Below are positions 16,260 through 23,909 of a DNA stretch of 26,051 bases, piece after piece. Position 1 is the stretch's first letter. Each line of letters begins with the position of its first letter. A program made the position numbers and the translations under genes. A model generated the notes under the pieces. It made no database searches. It was given only the letters and a program-made list of their open reading frames with translations, and had not been told where the DNA came from. This DNA is from CAZAQV01 sp964487255 (GTDB lineage Bacteria; Myxococcota_A; Polyangia; Polyangiales; CAZAQV01): contig CAZAQV010000044.1 in NCBI GenBank assembly GCA_964487255.1, positions 1-26,051 on the forward strand, given 5' to 3'.

Positions 16260-18413
16260 CTACTGCCAGTAACTCGCGGGTCGCCAGCCGGCGTCTCGCA
16301 TAACTTTGTCACGCATGGTGGTGGTTGCCTTTTCTGGCGCGTAGGAATAGGGGGGCGAAAAGACGCTACCCGGCTGGTTCTCCTGCTCGGTGCCGCCATT
16401 GAGCACGTTGCCCACGGCTTTGACGTAGCCCTTGCCGTTAGAACCTTCGGAAGCTTTGATCGCAGTTTTGTCGTCCTTGGGGGCAAACCAGTTGTTCTCA
16501 GCCAACAAGTGACCGGCTCGGACCGCGCCCATGGCGTACCAGTCCCACGCGGCGCAGACGTTGTTGTAGGCGTGCGCGTGATGACCGTCGGAAATGCGCG
16601 GATAGCGGTCCGGGAGGTCGTGCATGTAGTTGTGGTGCATCGTGGTGTACGAAACATCGGGCCGAGAGCAAACCTTGCAACCGACGAGCACACCGTGGCC
16701 ACTGCGTCCGCTCAACTCACACCAGTCGATGGTAATCCGAGCGCCGAACGAGATTCCCATACGTTTATCGCGCGCCCCTCGCGCGGATATATGGTGGATC
16801 CAAATATTGTCGCTCGGTGACCCACTTCCACCGTTGATGTCGAAGCAATCGGCCTGCGCGTCCTGGTTGGTACCGGCATGAACGATGTCGAGGTTCACAT
16901 AGATTTGGTTGTTGTTCGAAACCCTGAAAATGGAACCACTGTGCGTCGCCCGAATCGTCGCGTGCGTGCCGCGCCCATCGAGTGTGATGTTGGCCGCAGG
17001 GATCACGCGTCCCGAGGTAAGGGTGATGGTGAAGCTATCTCCGAGCTGTGGGGCGAAGCGAATCCAACGGTTGGGCTGCGAAAGCGCCGCGCGCAATGAA
17101 CCCGCTCCCGAATCGTTGGTGTTCGTCACCCAGACATGCTTACTGGTATTGGTATCGGCATCGAGACCTGCCCCGGTCACATTGCGCGCAAAACCACTTC
17201 GGCGCGCCAACAGTGCGCCGTGGGTAAGTCCCTTGGGCATCGGATCGGGAGCGGGATCCATCGGGTCGCTTGGATCCATCGGGTCGCTTGGATCCATAGG
17301 GTCGCTTGGATCCATAGGGTCGCTTGGATCCATGGGGTTGAACGCTCCGGCCGAGACGACAAAGTCGTCAAATGCGAGCTCTCCCCAACCGGCTGGGTCG
17401 TTGACGCCACCGCCGTTACTGTTCGACCAGGCGGCTTTGGAAGTTACGCCCGAAGCCGTTCGGTCGTTTTGCGCAGTCTCGAAGCCCCACGCTGCGTTTG
17501 GCGCGCCAGCGAGACCAAAGGCAGACCAAGGAAGGGCCATCTCAATCTGATAGCCATCTGCGGTCGAGACCGCAGCCACCTGGTAGGTGGGGTTCCAGCT
17601 TGCATCAAACCCATTGGCATCACGACGGACGCCGTCGGCATTGACGATGATTTTGAAATCTCCTGCACTCAAGTCTGCGCCGCCTTCAGCGCCTGGGTCA
17701 AACATCAGTTCGATGCTGTCATCGTTCCAAACGCTACCGTCTCGTGAGCTGACGGTGGTCTGCACATCCGAATCGACAACACGAGCGGCGACGTAGAGGT
17801 GCGTATCGCTCCACAGCAGCTTGTGCACAGCCGTCGTTCCGCTGGACGGGCTTAGATCGATGGCGGGCGCATGGGCGAACTCCGAAAGTTCCCCATCGAT
17901 GACGGGCGCCGCTTCGGGACGCATGGCCAGGTATTGCCCTGGCGCTGGCACAGGCTGTTCAAGCTCGGCATCGGGCGCTGAGGCTGAGCCTGAATCGGTT
18001 GCTGAGCCTGTTCCGGCGTCCGGTGATGATGGAGCGGGGCCTGAATCGGGAAAGGGAGCACCTTGTGGAATCACTGTGACCGTGAACACCGTCTTGGCCG
18101 AGACGTCGCCTTGAAAACTCGTGAGCGAGAGAATGATGAAGGTGACTTCCGAGACATCGGGCGCGGTAAAACGCAGAACCGAGACCTTTGGATCGGGGAT
18201 CGGCACTGCGGGCCCGCTCAGCTGCTCCCAGTAGTAGGTGCCGGCCCCGGCGAAGATCGAGGAAGCGTCGAGCACCACTTCTTCGCCTGCGTAGAGGGTC
18301 AGCTCTGTGCCATCCGGCTCCTCATCTTCGAGCGTGGTTGTGCAGGCCGAGGCCATCGTGAGCGCCGCCAAATACAAGAGGGGCGTCAGTTTTCGGTTTG
18401 GGTCGAAGAGCAT
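16260..18413 (-). CDS. Three-module lipoprotein: PKD-like, CBM9-type and divergent PL1-like lyase domain
   Basis: About 717 residues from ATG 18413, with a signal peptide ending in TMASAC (lipobox). The PKD-like and CBM9-type domains are close copies of those in 12828-14966. A linker of DPSDPM repeats leads to a C-terminal beta-helix of about 305 residues that belongs to a different branch: TNTNDSGAGSLRAALSQPN, NITLDGRG, DNIWIHHISARGARDKRMGI, ITIDWCELSGRSGHGV and HHNYMHDLPDRYPRISDG. The family signature WIDH reads WIHH, and RxPxxR reads RYPRIS with the second Arg replaced. A six-residue segment GCKVCS with two Cys follows the strand containing WCEL. It is probably a pectate or related lyase with altered specificity; activity is not proven by sequence. 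The 24-bp motif lies 107 bases upstream. Confidence 0.87.
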   Translation of the reverse strand: MLFDPNRKLTPLLYLAALTMASACTTTLEDEEPDGTELTLYAGEEVVLDASSIFAGAGTYYWEQLSGPAVPIPDPKVSVLRFTAPDVSEVTFIILSLTSFQGDVSAKTVFTVTVIPQGAPFPDSGPAPSSPDAGTGSATDSGSASAPDAELEQPVPAPGQYLAMRPEAAPVIDGELSEFAHAPAIDLSPSSGTTAVHKLLWSDTHLYVAARVVDSDVQTTVSSRDGSVWNDDSIELMFDPGAEGGADLSAGDFKIIVNADGVRRDANGFDASWNPTYQVAAVSTADGYQIEMALPWSAFGLAGAPNAAWGFETAQNDRTASGVTSKAAWSNSNGGGVNDPAGWGELAFDDFVVSAGAFNPMDPSDPMDPSDPMDPSDPMDPSDPMDPAPDPMPKGLTHGALLARRSGFARNVTGAGLDADTNTSKHVWVTNTNDSGAGSLRAALSQPNRWIRFAPQLGDSFTITLTSGRVIPAANITLDGRGTHATIRATHSGSIFRVSNNNQIYVNLDIVHAGTNQDAQADCFDINGGSGSPSDNIWIHHISARGARDKRMGISFGARITIDWCELSGRSGHGVLVGCKVCSRPDVSYTTMHHNYMHDLPDRYPRISDGHHAHAYNNVCAAWDWYAMGAVRAGHLLAENNWFAPKDDKTAIKASEGSNGKGYVKAVGNVLNGGTEQENQPGSVFSPPYSYAPEKATTTMRDKVMRDAGWRPASYWQ
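17263..17337 (-). repeat. Tandem 18-bp repeats coding the DPSDPM linker
   Basis: Four near-perfect copies of GGGTCGCTTGGATCCATN plus the start of a fifth, each holding a GGATCC site, encode DPSDPM between the CBM9 and lyase domains. Unit and sequence differ from the linkers in the two neighbouring genes. Confidence 0.92.
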
Positions 18414-18519
18414 ACTTGGTTTACAGAGCAACTCCTGTACCACCTGAAAAGCTAGTGTTTCTCTTTGTCGCAGGAGCCTCGCGTGCGTCCCATGAAGATT
18501 GTGTCTGCTCCGATGTGTC

Positions 18520-18543
18520 ACGCGACACCTGTGTTAGGAGCGT
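18520..18543 (-). promoter_or_regulatory. Conserved 24-bp motif upstream of the second three-module gene
   Basis: ACGCGACACCTGTGTTAGG followed by AGCGT differs from the copy at 15085-15108 at only three positions. The core here is ACACCTGTGT, an imperfect palindrome. A shorter third match (GGCGACACCTGTTCTAG) occurs at 19099-19115 beside the truncated PKD fragment. Probable operator; the factor is unknown. Confidence 0.5.
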
Positions 18544-18607
18544 TGCGAATGCGCGTTGGTGAGCAGGAGGTTACAGGTCGCCCGCGGTCGTGAGTGGGCA
18601 GCAGTTG

Positions 18608-18957
18608 AAGGCAACGACGCAGGTGTACTGATCGTTGCGTCACAGAACTTTCAGATCGAAGCCAATACCTTCGTAAACAACTCGACGACAACCGGTCGCG
18701 GTGAAATTGACATTTGGAACCAGTTGCGTGGCGACCGTTCTTTCCGGCGGATCTGCCGTGACGCTATCGAACTGTTGTGGCGCCACCGACGACGGTCAGG
18801 GTCGAGGATACAGCTTTGATTATAACGACTATAACGTGGCCGATCCGGGCGGTGACTATTGGCGCTGGGGAAACATGCTGTCGTTTAGTGAGTGGCAGTC
18901 GCTGGGCTATGACCAGAGCAGTCGCGTCTTTTGACGTTTCACCTACCTATTACTGGC
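18608..18957 (+). pseudogene. Frameshifted remnant of a right-handed beta-helix protein
   Basis: Frame 1 reads NDAGVLIVASQNFQIEANTF and continues to GEIDIWN, a typical beta-helix turn pattern. Past about 18720 the sensible reading moves one base: TVLSGGSAVTLSNCCG, then GYSFDYNDYNVADPGGDYW and SFSEWQSLGYDQSSRVF, typical of the C-terminal coil of parallel beta-helix (pectate-lyase-superfamily) proteins. A stop follows at 18932. Removing one T from the TTTT run just before it would continue as VFDVSPTYYWQ. There is no start codon with context and no signal peptide, so the 5' part is missing. It is the broken end of a gene on the strand opposite to the intact lyase cluster. Sequencing error could explain the homopolymer shift but not the missing 5' end. 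Confidence 0.6.
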
Positions 18958-18989
18958 AATCGCTCGTGGGGCTGCTCCCAGTAATAGGT
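18945..18989. repeat. 12-bp inverted repeat at the junction of two gene remnants
   Basis: ACCTATTACTGG (18945-18956) and CCAGTAATAGGT (18978-18989) are perfect complements 21 bases apart. Each arm codes TYYW, one on each strand; the minus-strand arm belongs to the PKD fragment (GTYYWEQ in the intact genes). The repeat marks where plus-strand and minus-strand debris meet. It has no T-run, so it looks like a rearrangement scar more than a terminator. Confidence 0.55.
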
Positions 18990-19090
18990 GCCGGCCATGG
19001 CGAAGATCGAGGAAGCGTCGAGCACCACTTCTTCGCCTGAGTATAGGGTCAGCTCTGTGTCGCCTGGCCCCTGGTCTTCGAGTGTTGTTG
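18971..19090 (-). pseudogene. Truncated copy of the PKD-like domain (relic of a sixth cluster gene)
   Basis: The stretch is nearly identical to 18216-18340 of the intact gene. On the minus strand it codes LEDQGPGDTELTLYSGEEVV, then LDASSIFAMAGTYYWEQ, and then breaks at the inverted repeat. The signal-peptide part is gone: beyond 19090 the sequence jumps directly to GGCGACACCTGTTCTAG, similar to the 24-bp motif that normally lies about 110 bp upstream of the start codon. So both ends were lost: the upstream side by a deletion joining coding sequence to promoter-region sequence, and the downstream side at the inversion-like junction. The region 19116-19192 shows no other feature. Confidence 0.75.
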
Positions 19091-19192
19091 CGGTCTCAGG
19101 CGACACCTGTTCTAGATTGGCCTTGGGTATTCCCGCGGGTTTTCTCAGCTGGGGTGGAGGGGAGCAGCCGCAATCGTGAACGCGCCGAACGA

Positions 19193-21811
19193 ATGCGTGC
19201 TAAGGTACGCTCCGTGGGTATCTCGCGGCCACCCTCCTACAAGACGAGGCTGATTGGTCGCGAGCGCGAGCTGGCCTTGCTCGAAGATGAGTTGCTTGAG
19301 GACCGACAGCTTGTGACGCTTATCGGCCCTGCAGGCGTTGGAAAGACGCGGTTGGCGGTGGCGTTTGCAGAGCTAATCGCCGACGCTTTTGTGCGCGAAA
19401 ATCAGCAGGGCTACTACTACTGCCCGCTCAGCCAAGTGCGGGATTCCGCGTCGCTGGACGAGCAGTTGCTTCGCAGCGTGACCGGCGCCCGAACAAATCA
19501 AGCTGCCGAGAAGAATGTGCTCGATGCTTTGGTGCAGGCCGGTCATTGCCTGATTGTGATTGACGAGGCTGAGCACGTGGTCGAGCAGCTCGCTGCTAAG
19601 CTCGCAAACTGGCTTCCGTCGATCCCCGAAGCACGCTTTCTGGTGACCTCGAGGGAGCCTTTGAGGATCGGGCAAGAGCGTTGTATCGAAGTCAAGCCGC
19701 TATCGACCAACCCTGATCTCTCCAGCGATGAACTCGCACCGTCGTGTGAGTTCTTCTACAATGTGGCAGAACGTCAAGGGTACGAACGCGGTCAGCTTCC
19801 CTTGGACGATGTCCAGTCGATCGCGTCCGACCTCAACGGACTGCCGCTTGCGATTGAACTCGCGGTTGGGCAACTCAAGGTGCTTGGTACCTCGGACATT
19901 CGTCGTAGGCTTGTGGGGCCTGTCGCTGCGCGCGGGATCGGAGCGCGCCGCGGTGCCGGTCGACACGACTCGATGCTTAAAGCTGTCGAGTCCTCATGGT
20001 CATTGCTCAACGAGCAAGAGAGAGCGGTGTTGTCCCAGGCGGCGCAGTTTGGAGCTCCGTTTCGGCTTCGAGGGCTTAGGGAGTGTTGCGAGTTGGCGGG
20101 CCTGACCGAGCCGACCCCCGTCGATTGCTTTTCGGCGTTGGTACGCCAGTCGCTCATTACGAGGCTTGAGACTGAGCAGGATCCGCAGCACGCTGAGTAT
20201 ACGATCTATACCCCGATTCGCACGGCTGTGCTTTCACTACAGACCGTGAGCGAGCCGGCGCAGGTGCACCTCCGCTGGGTGCGAGCAAGGCTCGAGGACT
20301 TTCGCGAGAACAGCGAAGCGCGCAAAGCTTCCGTCGCCGAGAGTTTGCTGGCCGAGTGTCGCGTAGCCATGGAGCGACTCACAGCGGATGAGCCTGAGGG
20401 AGCGCTTGCGGCGGAGCTTGCAGTCGCCATGAGTGAAGCCTTTGAGGCGATTGGTTATGCCAACGCGAGGCGGATGCTCTTGCGCGAAGCCCTCGTTCAC
20501 GTCGCAGCGAACGAGCACCCAGACGCGCGGGTGCGGGCGCTTTTGCATTGCGCCATCTGCGAAACGATGTGTGGGGATATCGAGCGTGCAAAAGAGCAGC
20601 TCGGCGAAGCGCAGCAGCTTCTCGAGGGTAGGGCGACCGCGGAGGAGGTCGCGCTGCTTGGCGAGGTGGCCAAGTTGGGTATCCAGGTCTACTCGGGCAA
20701 ATACGAACAGTGCCTCGAGACCGTAGCGCATGTCTTGGATCGTAGTCCGCAAGCGTCTTCTGCGAGCTTTCATGCGTATTCTGCGGCAGCGCTTGCCCTG
20801 ATGTATCAAGGAAAGCATGTCGAAGCCGAACGCTGTCTTCGCGATGCGCTTGCGCAAGCGCAGCTCGCGGGCATTCGCTGGCAACAGGCGCGCGTCCTGA
20901 CCATGTTGTGCGCTGCTTGCTCACAGCAAGGCCGGCTTGAAGAAAGCCTTGAGCTGAGTGAACAAGCAATCGCTGCATGCGAGAGCGTCAACGACGACTT
21001 CCGCTTGGCCTGGGTCTATGGCTTGCGTGCAACGATTGAACTCGAACGTGTGTCTGCCAGCGCGACCCGTTGGGCTGCGCGTGCGCTCAAGCTGCACCGT
21101 CGTCATCTGGACGCTCGCGGTCTGGGGAATGCAAAGACGCTGCTCGCCCTCTGCCTGCTTGCTGAAGGAAAGGTGGGGGACTCGATTGCGCTGTTGCGTA
21201 GTGCCGAGCAACAGCTGCACGCTGCGCCCATCGACCGGCGCACCGCGCTCGCTGTACTTGCCGCAGTGCAGCACATCGCGGGTGACGTGACAGGGGCGGA
21301 GGCCTCACTATCAGCTGCCCGCGCCATTGCGGGGTCGGAGAACGATGCTTCAGGTGTGGTGCAAGTTGCCGATACAATCTTCAAAGGGCAGAAGGACTAC
21401 AACCCCGGACAGTCTACCGTCGCACGTTGCCTTGTCGTCGCTGCGACCGAAGCGCAAGACAAGGATGTTGCCGCCGCAGGTGCGGCGGTTGTCGTCGACA
21501 GGGAAGGGCGTTGGTTTCGAAACAGCCAGCGTGAGATTACCGACCTGCGCCAGCGCGATGCCGCGAGATATCTCGTCGCTGCGCTTTGTCGCGCATATGA
21601 GCATGACGCGTCATTGTCTCGTCTTGAGCTTATCGCGATCGGCTGGCCGGCCGAGGAGCTCGATCCCAAGCGCGCGAACAACAGGCTCAAAGTCATGCTT
21701 CATTCCTTGCGCAGCAGTGGACTTGCCGACGTTCTCGTTTCCCGAGCAGACGGATACAGGTTTGAAGGCGCGCTTGAGCTCGTTGACCAAGAAGAGCCAC
21801 CACCCCACTAG
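19193..21811 (+). CDS. STAND/NB-ARC-type ATPase regulator with C-terminal OmpR-like winged helix
   Basis: About 872 residues from ATG 19193; the frame is open back to 19082, but that part overlaps the PKD relic. The N-terminus has the P-loop GPAGVGKT (about 45-52) preceded by LIGRERELALLEDEL, and Walker B LIVIDEAEH (about 120-128), with LVTSREPL and GLPLAIELA as in signal-transduction ATPases that sense a ligand and oligomerise. The middle 400 residues are helical and TPR-like, rich in Ala, Glu and Leu (EGALAAELAVAMSEAFEAIG). The last 90 residues (ITDLRQRDAARYLVAALC, LSRLELIAIGW, ANNRLKVMLHSLRSSGL, RADGYRF) match a PhoB/OmpR-type winged helix, so it is probably a transcription regulator. Its 3' end faces the next gene with a 16-base gap. 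The target is unknown; the lyase cluster is adjacent but not shown to be regulated. Confidence 0.87.
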   Translation: MRAKVRSVGISRPPSYKTRLIGRERELALLEDELLEDRQLVTLIGPAGVGKTRLAVAFAELIADAFVRENQQGYYYCPLSQVRDSASLDEQLLRSVTGARTNQAAEKNVLDALVQAGHCLIVIDEAEHVVEQLAAKLANWLPSIPEARFLVTSREPLRIGQERCIEVKPLSTNPDLSSDELAPSCEFFYNVAERQGYERGQLPLDDVQSIASDLNGLPLAIELAVGQLKVLGTSDIRRRLVGPVAARGIGARRGAGRHDSMLKAVESSWSLLNEQERAVLSQAAQFGAPFRLRGLRECCELAGLTEPTPVDCFSALVRQSLITRLETEQDPQHAEYTIYTPIRTAVLSLQTVSEPAQVHLRWVRARLEDFRENSEARKASVAESLLAECRVAMERLTADEPEGALAAELAVAMSEAFEAIGYANARRMLLREALVHVAANEHPDARVRALLHCAICETMCGDIERAKEQLGEAQQLLEGRATAEEVALLGEVAKLGIQVYSGKYEQCLETVAHVLDRSPQASSASFHAYSAAALALMYQGKHVEAERCLRDALAQAQLAGIRWQQARVLTMLCAACSQQGRLEESLELSEQAIAACESVNDDFRLAWVYGLRATIELERVSASATRWAARALKLHRRHLDARGLGNAKTLLALCLLAEGKVGDSIALLRSAEQQLHAAPIDRRTALAVLAAVQHIAGDVTGAEASLSAARAIAGSENDASGVVQVADTIFKGQKDYNPGQSTVARCLVVAATEAQDKDVAAAGAAVVVDREGRWFRNSQREITDLRQRDAARYLVAALCRAYEHDASLSRLELIAIGWPAEELDPKRANNRLKVMLHSLRSSGLADVLVSRADGYRFEGALELVDQEEPPPH

Positions 21812-21827
21812 TGAGCCCCTCAGCGCT

Positions 21828-23654
21828 CTAGCGGTTGCCCGTTGGGACGTCGGGTAGCTCGACGCTCCTTGAGAAGCCATTTTCCCAGATAGCTTCGGCG
21901 ATGCGCGCACGCGACTCTCGAAGCCAGCTGCCGAGGGCAGCTCGCAGGTCGTGTGCGCTCGCTGGCAGTGCTTGAAGCTGGCGTTCGACCTGTTCAACCA
22001 TTTCTACTTTTTCGACGATCGTTTTGGTCGCTCGCATACCACGACGAACGGACCGTTCATGCACCAGATCATGTGCAGCAAAGAGCAGTACATCGTCGAA
22101 CCTTCCGTCATATGCGCGGCCCGAGAGGCCCACTTCGATGGGAACGACGGGCCGCTTGATCTTCGCGCGCTTGGTGTCGACGAGATCTGACATCCAGGCG
22201 TAGGCTTGCTCGAAGCTCCAGTACCCGACGCCTTGGCTCGGCAGTGGCATCGTCCCAGTACTGCTCGCTTCGCCGCCTGGCCCGAACAAGGTGCGGGGCG
22301 TTCGCTCTTTGTGGCGTACAACGGTTGTCGCGGCCAGGTCATTGAGGTAGCGGTCGACGAAGCGTAGGTATTCGACCTTCGAAAGCTCTGGCTTTTCCAA
22401 CAGCTCGTGCGCGCGTGCTTGCAAGCCTTGAAGCGCATGGATGCGAGTCGCCAAGTCGTCTGGGCTTAGCAATGGCGCGTCAGCCCAAGCGGCCTGCAAA
22501 CGCTTCAGTTCTTCTAGCTGAAGAGCCACATTGTTTTCGAGTAGGCGGAGGGCAGGATCCACCAGCTCGCGGAGCTCTGCACGTGGAGTTTCGTCAAAGG
22601 GAATCTCGCGCCATTTTCGAAGCACGCGAGGCATGTCCTCGGGGGCGTAGGCGAGACGGAAGGGCGTTCGTTGATTCAGCTCGTAGCTGAGGTGAACTTG
22701 TCGCCAGGGCCATGCACCGTCGAAGTGGGCGGGTCGATTTCGATCGGGCAGCCACATCCCCACGGCTTTTGATGCGTGATCTCGGAGTTCGTCGCTTTGC
22801 CAACGGTAGCGAAGCTCGCTTTGATGCTTCGCTTGCTCGCGCAACAGCTGCACTTGATTTTCGACCCACTGCCGACTCGTTCCCTCCGCAGCGAAGTGCA
22901 TCGCCGCATCCACGGCGCTTTTCACGTCCAACTCGTCAAAAAGCCGAAGGTTGGTCAGCTTCTTTGTGTTCGAGTCCTGCGCGAGTTTTTGGAGTCGTGC
23001 GCGAGAGATGAAGCGATCTCGGTAGTCGCCCGTACCTTGCACCATCGCGTGCAACCGAACGAGGCGGCGCTCGACGCTATTGGCGTCGGAGAGTGCAGCT
23101 AGACGGTCCAAGCTTGCCAGTTTCTCGAGGACCTCGCTCAACGAAGAATTGATCAACCCGTGGCGGGTGAGTCCGTACTCTGCGAGTGCCAAAGCTTCGT
23201 CCGGCATTCGAAGCACCGCGGAATAAACATCTTCATGGATTGATGGCTGAAGGGCCGCGTAGAGTCTTGTGCCCCGCCAATCGCGTATCACGGCCTCTCG
23301 AACATTTCGCGGAAGTTGGTTGAAGTTTGCTGCGCGCCGAATCGTGCTGGACGCCTCGTCCACGTGCGATAGCTTCTCAAGCACGCGAGCGAGTTTTCCA
23401 AGAGAGAACGTCCCGGCGAGTTGCTTTGACCCCACGCGTAACGGCGCGCTGCTTGGCGCAGCGGGGCTCTCGTCTGCAAGAAATGACGGGTTCCACTCAG
23501 CCTGCGCGGGCTGGTTGATGGTCGTCTCGAACCCGGCGCCCAAGTGCTGAAAAGAGCTAAGCGCCAAGAGCGAGAGCAACGACAGAGCCAAGATCGACGC
23601 ATTGCTGGATGCGCCGCATGTAGAGCGCACCAATCGCAGAAAACCTTCAGTCAT
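21828..23654 (-). CDS. Unknown 608-residue protein with one N-terminal prepilin-like helix
   Basis: I do not recognise this family. From ATG 23654 (an in-frame start at 23684 is possible) a short basic N-terminus is followed by one hydrophobic helix, SILALSLLSLLALSSF, leading to HLGAGFETTIN. This resembles the end of Flp-type pilins (xxLGxxxxxxFN) and aligns without gaps to the N-terminus of the divergent neighbour from the Gly onward (GASSNAS against GYATLET). It lacks the Glu at +5 that prepilin peptidase substrates carry. The remaining 550 residues are charged and mostly helical (RLLENNVALQLEELKRLQAA), with a C-terminal block GLSGRAYDGRFDDVLLFAAH followed by DLVHERSVRRGM. No Cys pairs or catalytic motif are evident. 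It is probably membrane-anchored with most of the chain outside the cytoplasm. Function unknown. Confidence 0.8.
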   Translation of the reverse strand: MTEGFLRLVRSTCGASSNASILALSLLSLLALSSFQHLGAGFETTINQPAQAEWNPSFLADESPAAPSSAPLRVGSKQLAGTFSLGKLARVLEKLSHVDEASSTIRRAANFNQLPRNVREAVIRDWRGTRLYAALQPSIHEDVYSAVLRMPDEALALAEYGLTRHGLINSSLSEVLEKLASLDRLAALSDANSVERRLVRLHAMVQGTGDYRDRFISRARLQKLAQDSNTKKLTNLRLFDELDVKSAVDAAMHFAAEGTSRQWVENQVQLLREQAKHQSELRYRWQSDELRDHASKAVGMWLPDRNRPAHFDGAWPWRQVHLSYELNQRTPFRLAYAPEDMPRVLRKWREIPFDETPRAELRELVDPALRLLENNVALQLEELKRLQAAWADAPLLSPDDLATRIHALQGLQARAHELLEKPELSKVEYLRFVDRYLNDLAATTVVRHKERTPRTLFGPGGEASSTGTMPLPSQGVGYWSFEQAYAWMSDLVDTKRAKIKRPVVPIEVGLSGRAYDGRFDDVLLFAAHDLVHERSVRRGMRATKTIVEKVEMVEQVERQLQALPASAHDLRAALGSWLRESRARIAEAIWENGFSRSVELPDVPTGNR

Positions 23655-23785
23655 GGTTTCAATACAGAGCAACACGTATGCCACCCGTTCTGAACTGCAG
23701 GCTGCCAGCTTGGTCCGGATTTTCAGGGCGAAGCAGCAAGACCGCGAAGGGTTAAGCGCGGGTTAGCGTTGCCTATTGCTGAGGT

Positions 23786-23805
23786 GCGAAGAGACAGGTC
23801 TTCGC
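23786..23805. promoter_or_regulatory. Inverted repeat in the divergent promoter region
   Basis: GCGAAGA and TCTTCGC form a perfect 7-bp inverted repeat with a 6-base spacer in the 255-bp gap between the two divergent prepilin-like genes. It could bind a regulator acting on both. No convincing -35/-10 pairs were found, and the rest of the gap holds nothing else I can name. Confidence 0.3.
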
Positions 23806-23909
23806 CAAAGGGGACGCTTCTGGGCCCTTGGGCCGCGAGAAAACCTGCGAGAAGTCAGACGCATCTGTTGAGACGATGCGATGGCATCTGCCTTGCATCG
23901 CCCGAAGCC

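Noticed and set aside
17263..17337. Possible CRISPR array or iteron origin
   Set aside because: The 18-bp units have no spacers and encode DPSDPM in frame; there is no replication gene nearby.
18945..18989. Intrinsic terminator or insertion-sequence end
   Set aside because: The inverted repeat has no T-run, there is no transposase in the window, and no target-site duplication could be found.
19082..19192. N-terminal extension of the STAND regulator
   Set aside because: The open frame is there, but it overlaps the PKD relic and its translation does not resemble the start of such proteins, whereas ATG 19193 lies just before the conserved core.
23769..23909. 47-residue N-terminal extension of the prepilin-like protein
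   Set aside because: It would place the prepilin cleavage motif deep in the chain, and its Arg-rich sequence looks non-coding.
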